Below are positions 1-5,470 of a DNA stretch of 7,195 nucleotides, in pieces; position 1 is the stretch's first letter, and every line of letters starts with the position of its first letter. The stretch is from assembly GCA_030626365.1 (NCBI GenBank), contig DAOUPC010000145.1, forward strand, positions 1 through 7,195, in the 5' to 3' direction. The notes below the pieces were generated by a model that was not told where the DNA came from, made no database searches, and was given only the letters and a program-made list of their open reading frames with translations. Position numbers and translations under genes: made by a program. This stretch comes from Paracoccaceae bacterium (GTDB lineage Bacteria > Pseudomonadota > Alphaproteobacteria > Rhodobacterales > Rhodobacteraceae).

Positions 1-670
1 CGTAATCTTCAACAATGTCCATATGCGCGCCAAATCCCAGCAAAGCCGAGCGGCGCGCACGGTCCAGCACATCATGCAGGTTCACCGCCCGGAAATCCGG
101 CGCGCTAAGATTACCAAACTGTTCGACCTGCCCCAAAAGTTTAACGATCCGCCGGCTTTCCCCGACGATCAGATCGGTCAGTTCCAGATCCTCCGGCGCA
201 AGGTTCATCGCCAAAAGCTGGGCCGCGCCGGTGATCCCGGCCAGCGGGTTCTTTATCTCGTGGGCCAGCATTTCGGCCATGCCGATGGCCGACTTGGCGG
301 CCGATTTCACCGATTGGCTATGCGTCATGCGCCCAGCCAGTTCACGCGGCGAAATCATCAGGATCATGGTGTCGGGATGCCCCTGAAACGGGGCAATCTG
401 AAGCGCACATTGCAACGGCGCGCGGGTGCCCGTGCCAACATCTACATCATTGACAAACAAGGGAGAATTATTTTTCCGTGCACGCGAAAACGCGCCCTCG
501 ATCGGCGCATCAACCGCAATCTGGTCCCAGACCGGCAGACCAGCCACCGATTTGCGCGAAGCATTCAAAAAACCTTCGCCGGCCGGGTTCACGTCGCTGA
601 TCCGGTCATCGGCATCGATCACAAAGGCCGGCACCGGCAGCGAGGCCCAAAGGTCGTCATTCTGCCTCAT
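1..670 (-). CDS. ntrB: Nitrogen regulation sensor histidine kinase NtrB, N-terminal part (partial)
   Basis: NtrB is the cytoplasmic sensor kinase/phosphatase that controls the response regulator NtrC according to nitrogen status. The window holds the first 223 residues; the ATP-binding domain lies beyond position 1. Residues about 8-105 fit a PAS-like sensory domain (AFVIDADDRISDVNPAGEGF near the start). Residues 131-152 form the dimerisation and phosphoacceptor region, with the H-box MLAHEIKNPLAGITGAAQLL; the phosphorylated histidine should be His137 (codon at 260-262). No membrane segment is seen, as expected for NtrB and unlike NtrY. The ATG at 668-670 overlaps the dusB stop codon by four bases and has an AGGTGG Shine-Dalgarno (675-680) inside dusB, so translation is probably coupled. 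The family and the dusB neighbour agree with the known nifR3-ntrB-ntrC operon of Rhodobacter; ntrC is expected next, outside the window. Confidence 0.93.
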   Translation of the reverse strand, partial: MRQNDDLWASLPVPAFVIDADDRISDVNPAGEGFLNASRKSVAGLPVWDQIAVDAPIEGAFSRARKNNSPLFVNDVDVGTGTRAPLQCALQIAPFQGHPDTMILMISPRELAGRMTHSQSVKSAAKSAIGMAEMLAHEIKNPLAGITGAAQLLAMNLAPEDLELTDLIVGESRRIVKLLGQVEQFGNLSAPDFRAVNLHDVLDRARRSALLGFGAHMDIVEDY

Positions 671-1662
671 GCCGCCACCTGCCGGCGTGGCTCCAGCGCC
701 CCGGGCAACAGGCGCAGCACCTCGGATGGGACGCGCGCGGTCAGGATGGTGCGGCGCAACCCGGCGGGTGTGGCCGCGCGGTCCATGTACCAGCCCAGAT
801 GCTTGCGGGCCACGCGCAAGCCCAGATCGGCCCCGTAAAAGCCCAGCATCGCCTGATAATGCCCCGCCACCATATCCCCCAGCGCCGCGCCGGTTGGCAC
901 ATCCGGCGCGGGGGTTCCGTATATTTCATGGGCGATACGCGCCAACAGCCACGGCTGCCCCTGCGCGCCGCGCCCAACCATAACCCCGTCCGCCCCCGAT
1001 TGCTCCAACGCCTGCCGGGTGGTGCCGGTATCGACAATATCACCATTGGCAATCACCGGGATGTTCACCGCCTGTTTGATCGCCCGGATCGCCGCCCAAT
1101 CGGCGCGCCCCTTGTAGAACTGACAGCGGGTGCGCCCGTGGATCGTCACCATCTGAACGCCCGCCTGTTCGGCCCTGTGGGCCACATGCGCCGCGTTCAG
1201 GTCCGTTTCGTCCCATCCCAGCCGGGTTTTCAGCGTAACGGGTATATCGACCGCCCCCACCACCGCCTCGATCAGGCGCAGGGCAAGGTCGGGCGTTTTC
1301 AACAGCGCCGACCCGGAATAGCCATTGGTCACCTTTTTGGCCGGGCACCCCATGTTGATATCAATGATCCGCGCGCCCCGGTCCGCAATCTGACGCGCGG
1401 CCTCGGCCATCCAATAGGCGTCACGCCCGGCCAGTTGCACAGCGGTGTTTTCCACGTCACAGCCCAGATCGGCCCGTTCGCGCACCCCCGGCTTGGCCTG
1501 CACCATTTCCTGGCTCGCCACCATTTCGCTCACCACCAGCCCCGCGCCAAAGCCCTGAACCAGATCACGAAACGGCCGGTCGGTGATTCCGGCCAGCGGG
1601 GCCAGAAACACCGATGGTGACAGGGTTTTCGCGCCTGTTTTTGCGCCTAATGTGACGTGCAA
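667..1662 (-). CDS. dusB: tRNA-dihydrouridine synthase DusB (NifR3)
   Basis: Flavin-dependent enzyme that reduces specific uridines in tRNA to dihydrouridine using NAD(P)H. The 331-residue protein has the full Dus TIM barrel: the FMN-binding start FLAPLAGITDRPFR (19-32), the catalytic-cysteine motif DINMGCPAKKV with Cys106, LKTR with Lys145, IHGRTR with His175 followed by QFYKG, ANGDI (205-209) and the phosphate-binding GRGAQGQPW (230-238). The length is normal. The start codon is TTG (rc of caa, 1660-1662), preceded by AAGGA eight bases upstream; the next possible start in frame, a GTG at codon 18, would remove part of the first strand, so TTG is preferred. It is the first gene of a dusB-ntrB operon and overlaps ntrB by four bases. 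The name nifR3 comes from its position in the Rhodobacter capsulatus nitrogen-regulation operon, not from a direct nitrogen role. Confidence 0.95.
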   Translation of the reverse strand: MHVTLGAKTGAKTLSPSVFLAPLAGITDRPFRDLVQGFGAGLVVSEMVASQEMVQAKPGVRERADLGCDVENTAVQLAGRDAYWMAEAARQIADRGARIIDINMGCPAKKVTNGYSGSALLKTPDLALRLIEAVVGAVDIPVTLKTRLGWDETDLNAAHVAHRAEQAGVQMVTIHGRTRCQFYKGRADWAAIRAIKQAVNIPVIANGDIVDTGTTRQALEQSGADGVMVGRGAQGQPWLLARIAHEIYGTPAPDVPTGAALGDMVAGHYQAMLGFYGADLGLRVARKHLGWYMDRAATPAGLRRTILTARVPSEVLRLLPGALEPRRQVAA

Positions 1663-1689
1663 GTGCCTATTCCTTGTGCAACGATCGCT

Positions 1690-1718
1690 TTTCTAGCCTC
1701 TCACCCCTGCACGGGCAA
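1690..1718 (-). promoter_or_regulatory. Putative sigma-70 promoter of dusB-ntrB
   Basis: On the minus strand there is TTGCCC (1713-1718) and TAGAAA (1690-1695), separated by exactly 17 bases. Each box matches four of six consensus bases. Transcription would start near 1683, leaving a leader of about 20 bases that carries the AAGGA site. This is the best candidate in the divergent region, found by eye only. Confidence 0.4.
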
Positions 1719-1726
1719 TCAATAGT

Positions 1727-1752
1727 GGCGCGCAAACCGGCATTAGCGCGCC
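1727..1752. promoter_or_regulatory. Inverted repeat GGCGCGC-N12-GCGCGCC
   Basis: A perfect seven-base dyad (arms 1727-1733 and 1746-1752) lies just upstream of the predicted dusB -35 box (1713-1718), in the position of an activator or repressor site for dusB-ntrB. It is followed by no T-run, so it does not look like a terminator. The binding protein is unknown; NtrC is one candidate to test because the operon encodes NtrB. Confidence 0.35.
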
Positions 1753-1754
1753 CA

Positions 1755-1773
1755 TTGCCTAAAATATAGGCAA
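1755..1773. promoter_or_regulatory. Palindrome TTGCCTA-N5-TAGGCAA, possible operator
   Basis: A perfect seven-base inverted repeat with an A/T-only five-base centre, in otherwise GC-rich DNA between dusB and ispDF. Its core, TGCC-N9-GGCA, recurs 33 bases downstream (1789-1805). The size and symmetry fit a site for a dimeric regulator. No known regulator motif was recognised. Confidence 0.45.
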
Positions 1774-1788
1774 ATAACCGCGGGTGAT

Positions 1789-1805
1789 TGCCACTTTGCG
1801 TGGCA
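1789..1805. promoter_or_regulatory. Palindrome TGCCAC-N5-GTGGCA, second possible operator
   Basis: A perfect six-base inverted repeat sharing the TGCC-N9-GGCA layout of the dyad at 1755-1773. It overlaps a possible -35 box TTGCCA (1788-1793) of ispDF, so a bound protein here would be expected to repress. A weak -10-like TAAACA follows after 17 bases (1811-1816). The TGGC half could suggest a sigma-54 -24 element, but no TTGC lies at the right distance. Confidence 0.4.
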
Positions 1806-1823
1806 GATCATAAACATATCACG

Positions 1824-1845
1824 ACAGGTTTCCCCACAGGTTTCC
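1824..1845 (+). repeat. Direct repeat of ACAGGTTTCC, 12-base period
   Basis: Two identical ten-base copies (1824-1833 and 1836-1845) sit in the ispDF leader, directly before its ribosome binding site. They may be a small duplication or a paired protein or RNA site; nothing distinguishes these. Confidence 0.4.
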
Positions 1846-1850
1846 ACAGC

Positions 1851-1855
1851 AGGAG
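1851..1855 (+). promoter_or_regulatory. Ribosome binding site of ispDF (AGGAG)
   Basis: AGGAG lies ten bases before the ATG at 1866. It decides the start: the reading frame stays open back to a TTG at 1788, but that extension of 26 codons has no homologous look and would run through the promoter and dyads. Confidence 0.65.
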
Positions 1856-1865
1856 CATCACCCGA

Positions 1866-3002
1866 ATGACCACCGCCGCCATCATCGTTGCCGCCGGGCG
1901 GGGTCTGCGCGCGGGTGGCGAACAGCCCAAGCAATGGCAGGTGATCGCCGGCAAGACGATCCTTGAACATACGCTGGATGCATTCACCCGTGCGCCGGAC
2001 ATCGGCCCGGTGGTGGTGGTTCTGCACGCCGACGACATGCCGCGCAGCGCCGCGATTATGGCCACCGGGTGCAGGGTGGTTGCGGGGGGTGACACAAGAT
2101 CAGCTTCGGTTCGTAATGGGCTGAATATACTTGCTAATACCGGCACCACCAAGGTTCTTATTCATGATGCGGCGCGTCCCTGTATTGGTCAAAACCTGAT
2201 CCGCGATGTGATTGCCGCATTGGATCATTCCGTGGCCGCCGCCCCGGCGGTGATGCTTACCGATGCGCTTTGGCGTGGGGCAGATGGCCACGTTAGCGGC
2301 ACAAAGGACCGCGCCGGGCTTTACCGCGCACAGACGCCGCAGGGGTTTGATTACACCGCGATCTGCGCCGCCTATGCTGCCTTTAACGGGACAGCCGCAG
2401 ATGACGTGGCCGTGGCCCGCGCCGCCGGGTTAAAGGTGGCAATCGTGCCGGGCGACGAAGATAATCTAAAGGTCACATTGCCCGGCGATTTTGCCCGGGC
2501 CGAACGGATATTGGGGAAAACGATGGATATAAGGCTGGGCAACGGGTTTGACGTGCACCGGTTCGGCCCCGGCGATCACGTGACGCTATGCGGTATCAGG
2601 GTGGCGCATGGGCGCGGGTTGCAGGGCCATTCGGACGCCGATGTGGGGATGCACGCGGTCACCGACGCGATTTACGGCGCGCTGGCACAGGGCGATATCG
2701 GCCAGCATTTCCCCCCTTCGGACCCACAATGGAAAGGGGCCGACAGCCGGATATTTCTGGCCCACGCGGTGCAGATGGCGCAGGGCATGGGGTTCGCCAT
2801 ATCCAACGTCGATTGCACGCTGATCTGCGAGATGCCAAAAATCGGCCCGCACGCCGGGGCCATGCGCCGCGCAATGGCCACTATAATGGGGATGGACATG
2901 TCACGAATATCAGTCAAGGCAACCACATCCGAAAGGCTTGGTTTTACCGGGCGCGAAGAAGGGATTGCGGCGCTGGCCACCGCAACGCTGGTGCAGGCAT
3001 GA
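1866..3002 (+). CDS. ispDF: Bifunctional IspD/IspF enzyme of the MEP isoprenoid pathway
   Basis: A 378-residue fusion catalysing two non-consecutive MEP steps. The IspD half makes CDP-methylerythritol from methylerythritol 4-phosphate and CTP. The IspF half cyclises its phosphorylated product to methylerythritol cyclodiphosphate. The IspE kinase acts between them and is not in this window. IspD, residues about 1-217: nucleotide-binding AAGRGLRAGGEQPKQ with Arg15 and Lys22, HDAARP (100-105), TPQGF (157-161), and Lys202 in NLKVT. IspF begins at Met220 (DNA 2523): zinc ligands Asp229 and His231 in FDVHRFG and His263 after HSDADVG, GDIGQHFPP (276-284), and KATTSERLGFTGREEGIAA near the C terminus. 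The linker is very short. Such fusions are typical of alphaproteobacteria. First gene of the ispDF-pgpA-pncC operon; its stop overlaps the pgpA ATG. Confidence 0.97.
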   Translation: MTTAAIIVAAGRGLRAGGEQPKQWQVIAGKTILEHTLDAFTRAPDIGPVVVVLHADDMPRSAAIMATGCRVVAGGDTRSASVRNGLNILANTGTTKVLIHDAARPCIGQNLIRDVIAALDHSVAAAPAVMLTDALWRGADGHVSGTKDRAGLYRAQTPQGFDYTAICAAYAAFNGTAADDVAVARAAGLKVAIVPGDEDNLKVTLPGDFARAERILGKTMDIRLGNGFDVHRFGPGDHVTLCGIRVAHGRGLQGHSDADVGMHAVTDAIYGALAQGDIGQHFPPSDPQWKGADSRIFLAHAVQMAQGMGFAISNVDCTLICEMPKIGPHAGAMRRAMATIMGMDMSRISVKATTSERLGFTGREEGIAALATATLVQA

Positions 3003-3499
3003 ACCGGCTGGCCATGCTGATCGGAACCGTCATGGGGGTCGGTTATCTGCGCCCCGCACCGGGTACGTGGGGATCTTTGGTGGCGCTGCCGATGGGCTGG
3101 GCGCTGCATGTGACCGGGGGGTTGCCGTTGCTGATGGCCGGCGTGCTGGCCAGCTTTTTCATGGGATTGTGGGCCACTGGTGTGATGACGCGCGGGCAGG
3201 ACGACCATGACCCGTCCGAGATTGTCATCGACGAGGTGGCAGGCCAGTGGATCGCCCTGCTGCCGCTTAGCTATGTGGCGTGGCGGCACGGGCTGGACAT
3301 CACCGTGCTGTGGCCGGGTTGGGTGGCGGCGTTTGCCCTGTTTCGTCTGTTCGACATCACCAAACCCGGCCCCATCGGCTGGGCCGACCGGCAGCACGGC
3401 CCGATGGGTGTGATGCTGGATGATGTGATCGCGGGGGTATTTGGTGCCATCGGCGTGCTGGTTCTGGCCGGGGTCTGTCATGGGCTAATGGGGCTATGA
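2999..3499 (+). CDS. pgpA: Phosphatidylglycerophosphatase A
   Basis: Membrane phosphatase that removes the phosphate from phosphatidylglycerophosphate to give phosphatidylglycerol, an inner-membrane lipid. The 166-residue protein has the PgpA signatures: PAPGTWGS (19-26), the acidic metal-binding stretch DDHDPSEIVIDEVAGQW (68-84), FRLFDITKPGPIGW (115-128) and GVMLDDVIAG (137-146). Hydrophobic segments near residues 4-16, 26-37, 42-63, 83-95, 101-117 and 142-160 fit a small multi-pass protein. The ATG at 2999-3001 overlaps the ispDF TGA (ATGA), and no strong Shine-Dalgarno is visible, so translation is likely coupled to ispDF. Its own stop overlaps the next start in the same way. Start, length and motifs are all ordinary for the family. 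Confidence 0.95.
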   Translation: MNRLAMLIGTVMGVGYLRPAPGTWGSLVALPMGWALHVTGGLPLLMAGVLASFFMGLWATGVMTRGQDDHDPSEIVIDEVAGQWIALLPLSYVAWRHGLDITVLWPGWVAAFALFRLFDITKPGPIGWADRQHGPMGVMLDDVIAGVFGAIGVLVLAGVCHGLMGL

Positions 3500-3987
3500 G
3501 CCCCGCCAATCTGGTCAGGCGGGCCACTGCGGCGGGCGTCATGATCGCCACCGCCGAAAGCTGTACGGGGGGGATGGTGGCCGTGGCAATCACCGACATT
3601 GCCGGGTCATCCGCCGTTCTTGAGCGTGGCTTTGTCACCTATTCCAACGCCGCCAAGCAGGACATGCTGGGGGTGCGTGGTGCCACGCTGGATACATTCG
3701 GGGCCGTATCGCAAGAGGTGGCGCAGGAAATGGCCGAGGGCGCGCTGGCCCGTTCGCGCGCACAGCTGGCCGTCTCTGTCACCGGCATTGCCGGACCGGG
3801 CGGATCAGAATTCAAGCCCGAGGGCTTTGTGTGTTTCGGGCTGGCCATCAAAGGGCTGCCAACCCGCACAGAGATGGTGGAATTTGGCCCACTGGGGCGC
3901 AATAATGTGCGCCACGCCGCGCGTGACCACGCGCTGGCCCTGCTGGATCAGGGGCTTTCGCAGATCACTAGGGTCAGGACCCATTAA
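3496..3987 (+). CDS. pncC: CinA C-terminal-domain family protein, probable NMN amidohydrolase PncC
   Basis: The single-domain CinA/PncC family includes nicotinamide-nucleotide amidohydrolases, which convert nicotinamide mononucleotide to nicotinic acid mononucleotide in pyridine nucleotide salvage. The 163 residues cover the whole domain: TAESCTGGMVA (19-29), ERGFVTYSNAAKQDMLGV (43-60), GAVSQEVAQEMAEGAL (69-84) and VSVTGIAGPGG (93-103), followed by KPEGFVCFGLA. The N-terminal molybdopterin-binding-like domain of full-length, competence-associated CinA is absent, as in E. coli PncC. The ATG overlaps the pgpA stop by four bases, so it is the third gene of the operon. Family membership is certain; the enzyme activity is inferred from the family, since some CinA homologues have other or unproven roles. 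Confidence 0.9.
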   Translation: MSPANLVRRATAAGVMIATAESCTGGMVAVAITDIAGSSAVLERGFVTYSNAAKQDMLGVRGATLDTFGAVSQEVAQEMAEGALARSRAQLAVSVTGIAGPGGSEFKPEGFVCFGLAIKGLPTRTEMVEFGPLGRNNVRHAARDHALALLDQGLSQITRVRTH

Positions 3988-4022
3988 TACAGCCCTGCAA
4001 ATACAACTCCAAAATACAGCCC
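3986..4022 (+). repeat. Short direct repeats AATACAGCCC / AATACA
   Basis: AATACAGCCC occurs at 3986-3995 and 4013-4022, and the shared AATACA also occurs at 4000-4005, giving three copies spaced 14 and 13 bases apart. They begin at the pncC stop codon and end just before the predicted promoter of the next gene. They could be regulator sites or decayed repeats. Confidence 0.3.
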
Positions 4023-4024
4023 CA

Positions 4025-4053
4025 TTGACGAAACGCGCCAAAGTGCTGATATT
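4025..4053 (+). promoter_or_regulatory. Putative sigma-70 promoter of the SHMT-family gene
   Basis: TTGACG (4025-4030; five of six consensus bases) and GATATT (4048-4053; four of six) are separated by 17 bases. Transcription would start near 4060, giving a leader of about 95 bases. This suggests the SHMT gene is transcribed separately from ispDF-pgpA-pncC, although no clear terminator follows pncC. Confidence 0.5.
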
Positions 4054-4065
4054 TCTGGCAAACAG

Positions 4066-4089
4066 CGCCAGTGACGCCGCCAGTGACGC
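4066..4089 (+). repeat. Perfect 12-base tandem duplication in the SHMT leader
   Basis: CGCCAGTGACGC is present twice without a spacer (4066-4077 and 4078-4089), just after the predicted transcription start. It is a recent slippage duplication or a functional tandem site. Confidence 0.6.
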
Positions 4090-4141
4090 ATAATGGGCAC
4101 CCCCCACGCGCCGCAGCACGCAACCGGCCCCATAGCCGCAA

Positions 4142-4147
4142 GAGGTG
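4142..4147 (+). promoter_or_regulatory. Ribosome binding site of the SHMT-family gene (GAGGTG)
   Basis: GAGGTG lies seven bases before the ATG at 4155 and fixes the start; an in-frame GTG at 4071 would add 28 residues with no SHMT similarity. GGTGCC (4144-4149) is perfectly complementary to GGCACC (4096-4101) upstream, so the site could be masked in a leader structure. Confidence 0.6.
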
Positions 4148-4154
4148 CCAGCCA

Positions 4155-5429
4155 ATGACCGATCATTTCCAAAGCCATATCGGGGAAAGCGACCCGCTGG
4201 TGGCACAGGCCCTTGCCGATGAACGCGCCCGCCAGCAGGACCAGATCGAACTGATCGCCTCGGAAAACATTGTCAGCCGGGCAGTGCTGGACGTCTTGGG
4301 CCACGAGATGACCAACAAGACGCTGGAAGGATACCCCGGCAACCGGTTTCACGGCGGGGGTCAGTTTGTCGATGTGGTCGAACAGGCCGCGATTGACCGC
4401 GCCAAACAGCTTTTTGGCTGTGATTATGCCAATGTTCAGCCCCATTCGGGCAGTCAGGCCAATCTGGCGGTGTTTTTCCTGCTGCTGAAACCGGGGGATA
4501 CGGTGTTGTCACTGGATCTGGCATCGGGCGGGCATCTTAGCCACGGGTTGGGCGCGAACCTGTCGGGGCGCTGGTTCAGGGCGCATCATTATGGCGTCGA
4601 TGCCACGTCAGAGGTGATTGATTACGATGCCCTTGAGGCGCAGGCGCACAAAGTCCGACCCAAGCTGCTGATCGCCGGTGGGTCGGCCTATCCAAGGGCA
4701 ATCGATTTCGCCCGGATGGGCCAGATTGCCAAAGATGTCGGCGCTTGGTTTCATGTGGACATGGCCCATATTGCCGGGCTGGTGGCGGGGGGCGTGCATG
4801 CGTCGCCGGTTGCGCACGCTGATATTGTCACCTGCACCACCACCAAAACCCTGCGCGGGCCGCGCGGCGGTTTGATCCTGACCAACCGGCAGGACTGGAT
4901 GAAGCGCCTGCAATCGGCGGTATTTCCCGGCGTGCAGGGGTCGATCCACACGCAGGTGATCGCCGCCAAGGCGGTCTGTCTGGGCGAGGCCCTGACCCCC
5001 GCTTTTGCCAGCTATTCGGCACAGATCATTGATAACGCCCGGACCCTTGCCAGCACGCTTCAGGCGCGCGGGGTGCGCATTGTCACCGGCGGCACCGACA
5101 CGCATCTGGTGTTGATCGATGCCAGTTCCAAGGGGTTGTCGGGCAAACAGGCCGAAAGCGCGCTGGAGGCGGCCAACATCACCTCAAACAAAAACCCAAT
5201 TCCAAACGACAGCCCGCGCCCGCCTGAATGGGTCGGCCTGCGTCTGGGGGTTGGGGCGGCGACCACGCGGGGCCTGAAACAGGCCGAGTTTGAAACGCTT
5301 GGTCAGGTGATCGCCGATCTACTGGATGCTGCGGCACGGGGCGGTGGGGGCGATGACAGCGAACACATCACCAAACAGGCCAGAACCCGCGTGGCCCAAT
5401 TGTGCGCGGCGTTCCCCGCCGGAGCCTGA
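4155..5429 (+). CDS. glyA: Serine hydroxymethyltransferase family, divergent paralogue (possibly 2-methylserine hydroxymethyltransferase)
   Basis: PLP enzyme of fold type I. Ordinary SHMT interconverts serine and glycine with tetrahydrofolate. The 424-residue protein is full length: LIASEN (33-38), EGYPG (58-62), VQPHSGSQAN (94-103), GGHLSHG (125-131), VDMAHIAGLVAGG (201-213), the PLP lysine Lys231 in TTTKTLRGPRGG, SAVFPG (254-259) and the carboxylate-binding arginine Arg363 in GLRLG. Several normally conserved residues differ. By E. coli numbering Tyr55 is Thr56 here, Tyr64 is Phe65, Tyr65 is His66, and His228 before the lysine is Thr230. The usual GGPLMH after VFPG is GSIHTQ. Glu57 (Glu58), Asp200 (Asp202) and His203 (His205) are kept. 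This suggests altered substrate choice; 2-methylserine hydroxymethyltransferase, known from Paracoccus and Ensifer, is a candidate by inference only. The symbol glyA is given for the family; the housekeeping glyA may lie elsewhere. Confidence 0.88.
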   Translation: MTDHFQSHIGESDPLVAQALADERARQQDQIELIASENIVSRAVLDVLGHEMTNKTLEGYPGNRFHGGGQFVDVVEQAAIDRAKQLFGCDYANVQPHSGSQANLAVFFLLLKPGDTVLSLDLASGGHLSHGLGANLSGRWFRAHHYGVDATSEVIDYDALEAQAHKVRPKLLIAGGSAYPRAIDFARMGQIAKDVGAWFHVDMAHIAGLVAGGVHASPVAHADIVTCTTTKTLRGPRGGLILTNRQDWMKRLQSAVFPGVQGSIHTQVIAAKAVCLGEALTPAFASYSAQIIDNARTLASTLQARGVRIVTGGTDTHLVLIDASSKGLSGKQAESALEAANITSNKNPIPNDSPRPPEWVGLRLGVGAATTRGLKQAEFETLGQVIADLLDAAARGGGGDDSEHITKQARTRVAQLCAAFPAGA

Positions 5430-5470
5430 TTTGACCTAAACGGCAAGTTCGCCGGGTGAGCGTTGCCCGC

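Noticed and set aside
23..838. Long plus-strand open frame of 271 codons and others opposite ntrB/dusB
   Set aside because: It is antisense to clear NtrB and DusB coding sequence, has no recognisable motif, and is the usual shadow frame of high-GC genes.
799..1620. Plus-strand open frame of 273 codons opposite dusB
   Set aside because: Fully antisense to DusB, which carries all family motifs; composition is Arg/His/Pro-rich shadow sequence.
1800..1816. Sigma-54 promoter suggested by GTGGCA near ispDF
   Set aside because: No TTGC/GC element at the required -12 spacing on either strand.
1788..1865. N-terminal extension of IspDF from a TTG at 1788
   Set aside because: Would cover the promoter region and dyads; the ATG at 1866 has an AGGAG and matches the family start.
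2094..2180. AT-richer patch inside the IspD half
   Set aside because: It encodes the conserved IspD core leading to HDAARP, so it is unlikely to be foreign DNA; probably chance codon choice.
2672..3481. Minus-strand open frame of 269 codons opposite ispF and pgpA
   Set aside because: Spans two well-supported genes on the other strand and shows no domain-like features.
3971..3982. GGGTCAGGACCC hairpin at the end of pncC as a terminator
   Set aside because: The stem is only four pairs with a four-base loop and no T-run follows.
3599..4093. Plus-strand frame of 164 codons overlapping pncC and the following intergenic region
   Set aside because: Out of frame with PncC through most of its length, Trp/Arg/Pro-rich shadow sequence, no ribosome site.
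5430..5470. Bidirectional terminator between the convergent SHMT and MmgE/PrpD genes
   Set aside because: Only four-pair stems (CGGC/GCCG and CGGG/CCCG) without T-runs were found.
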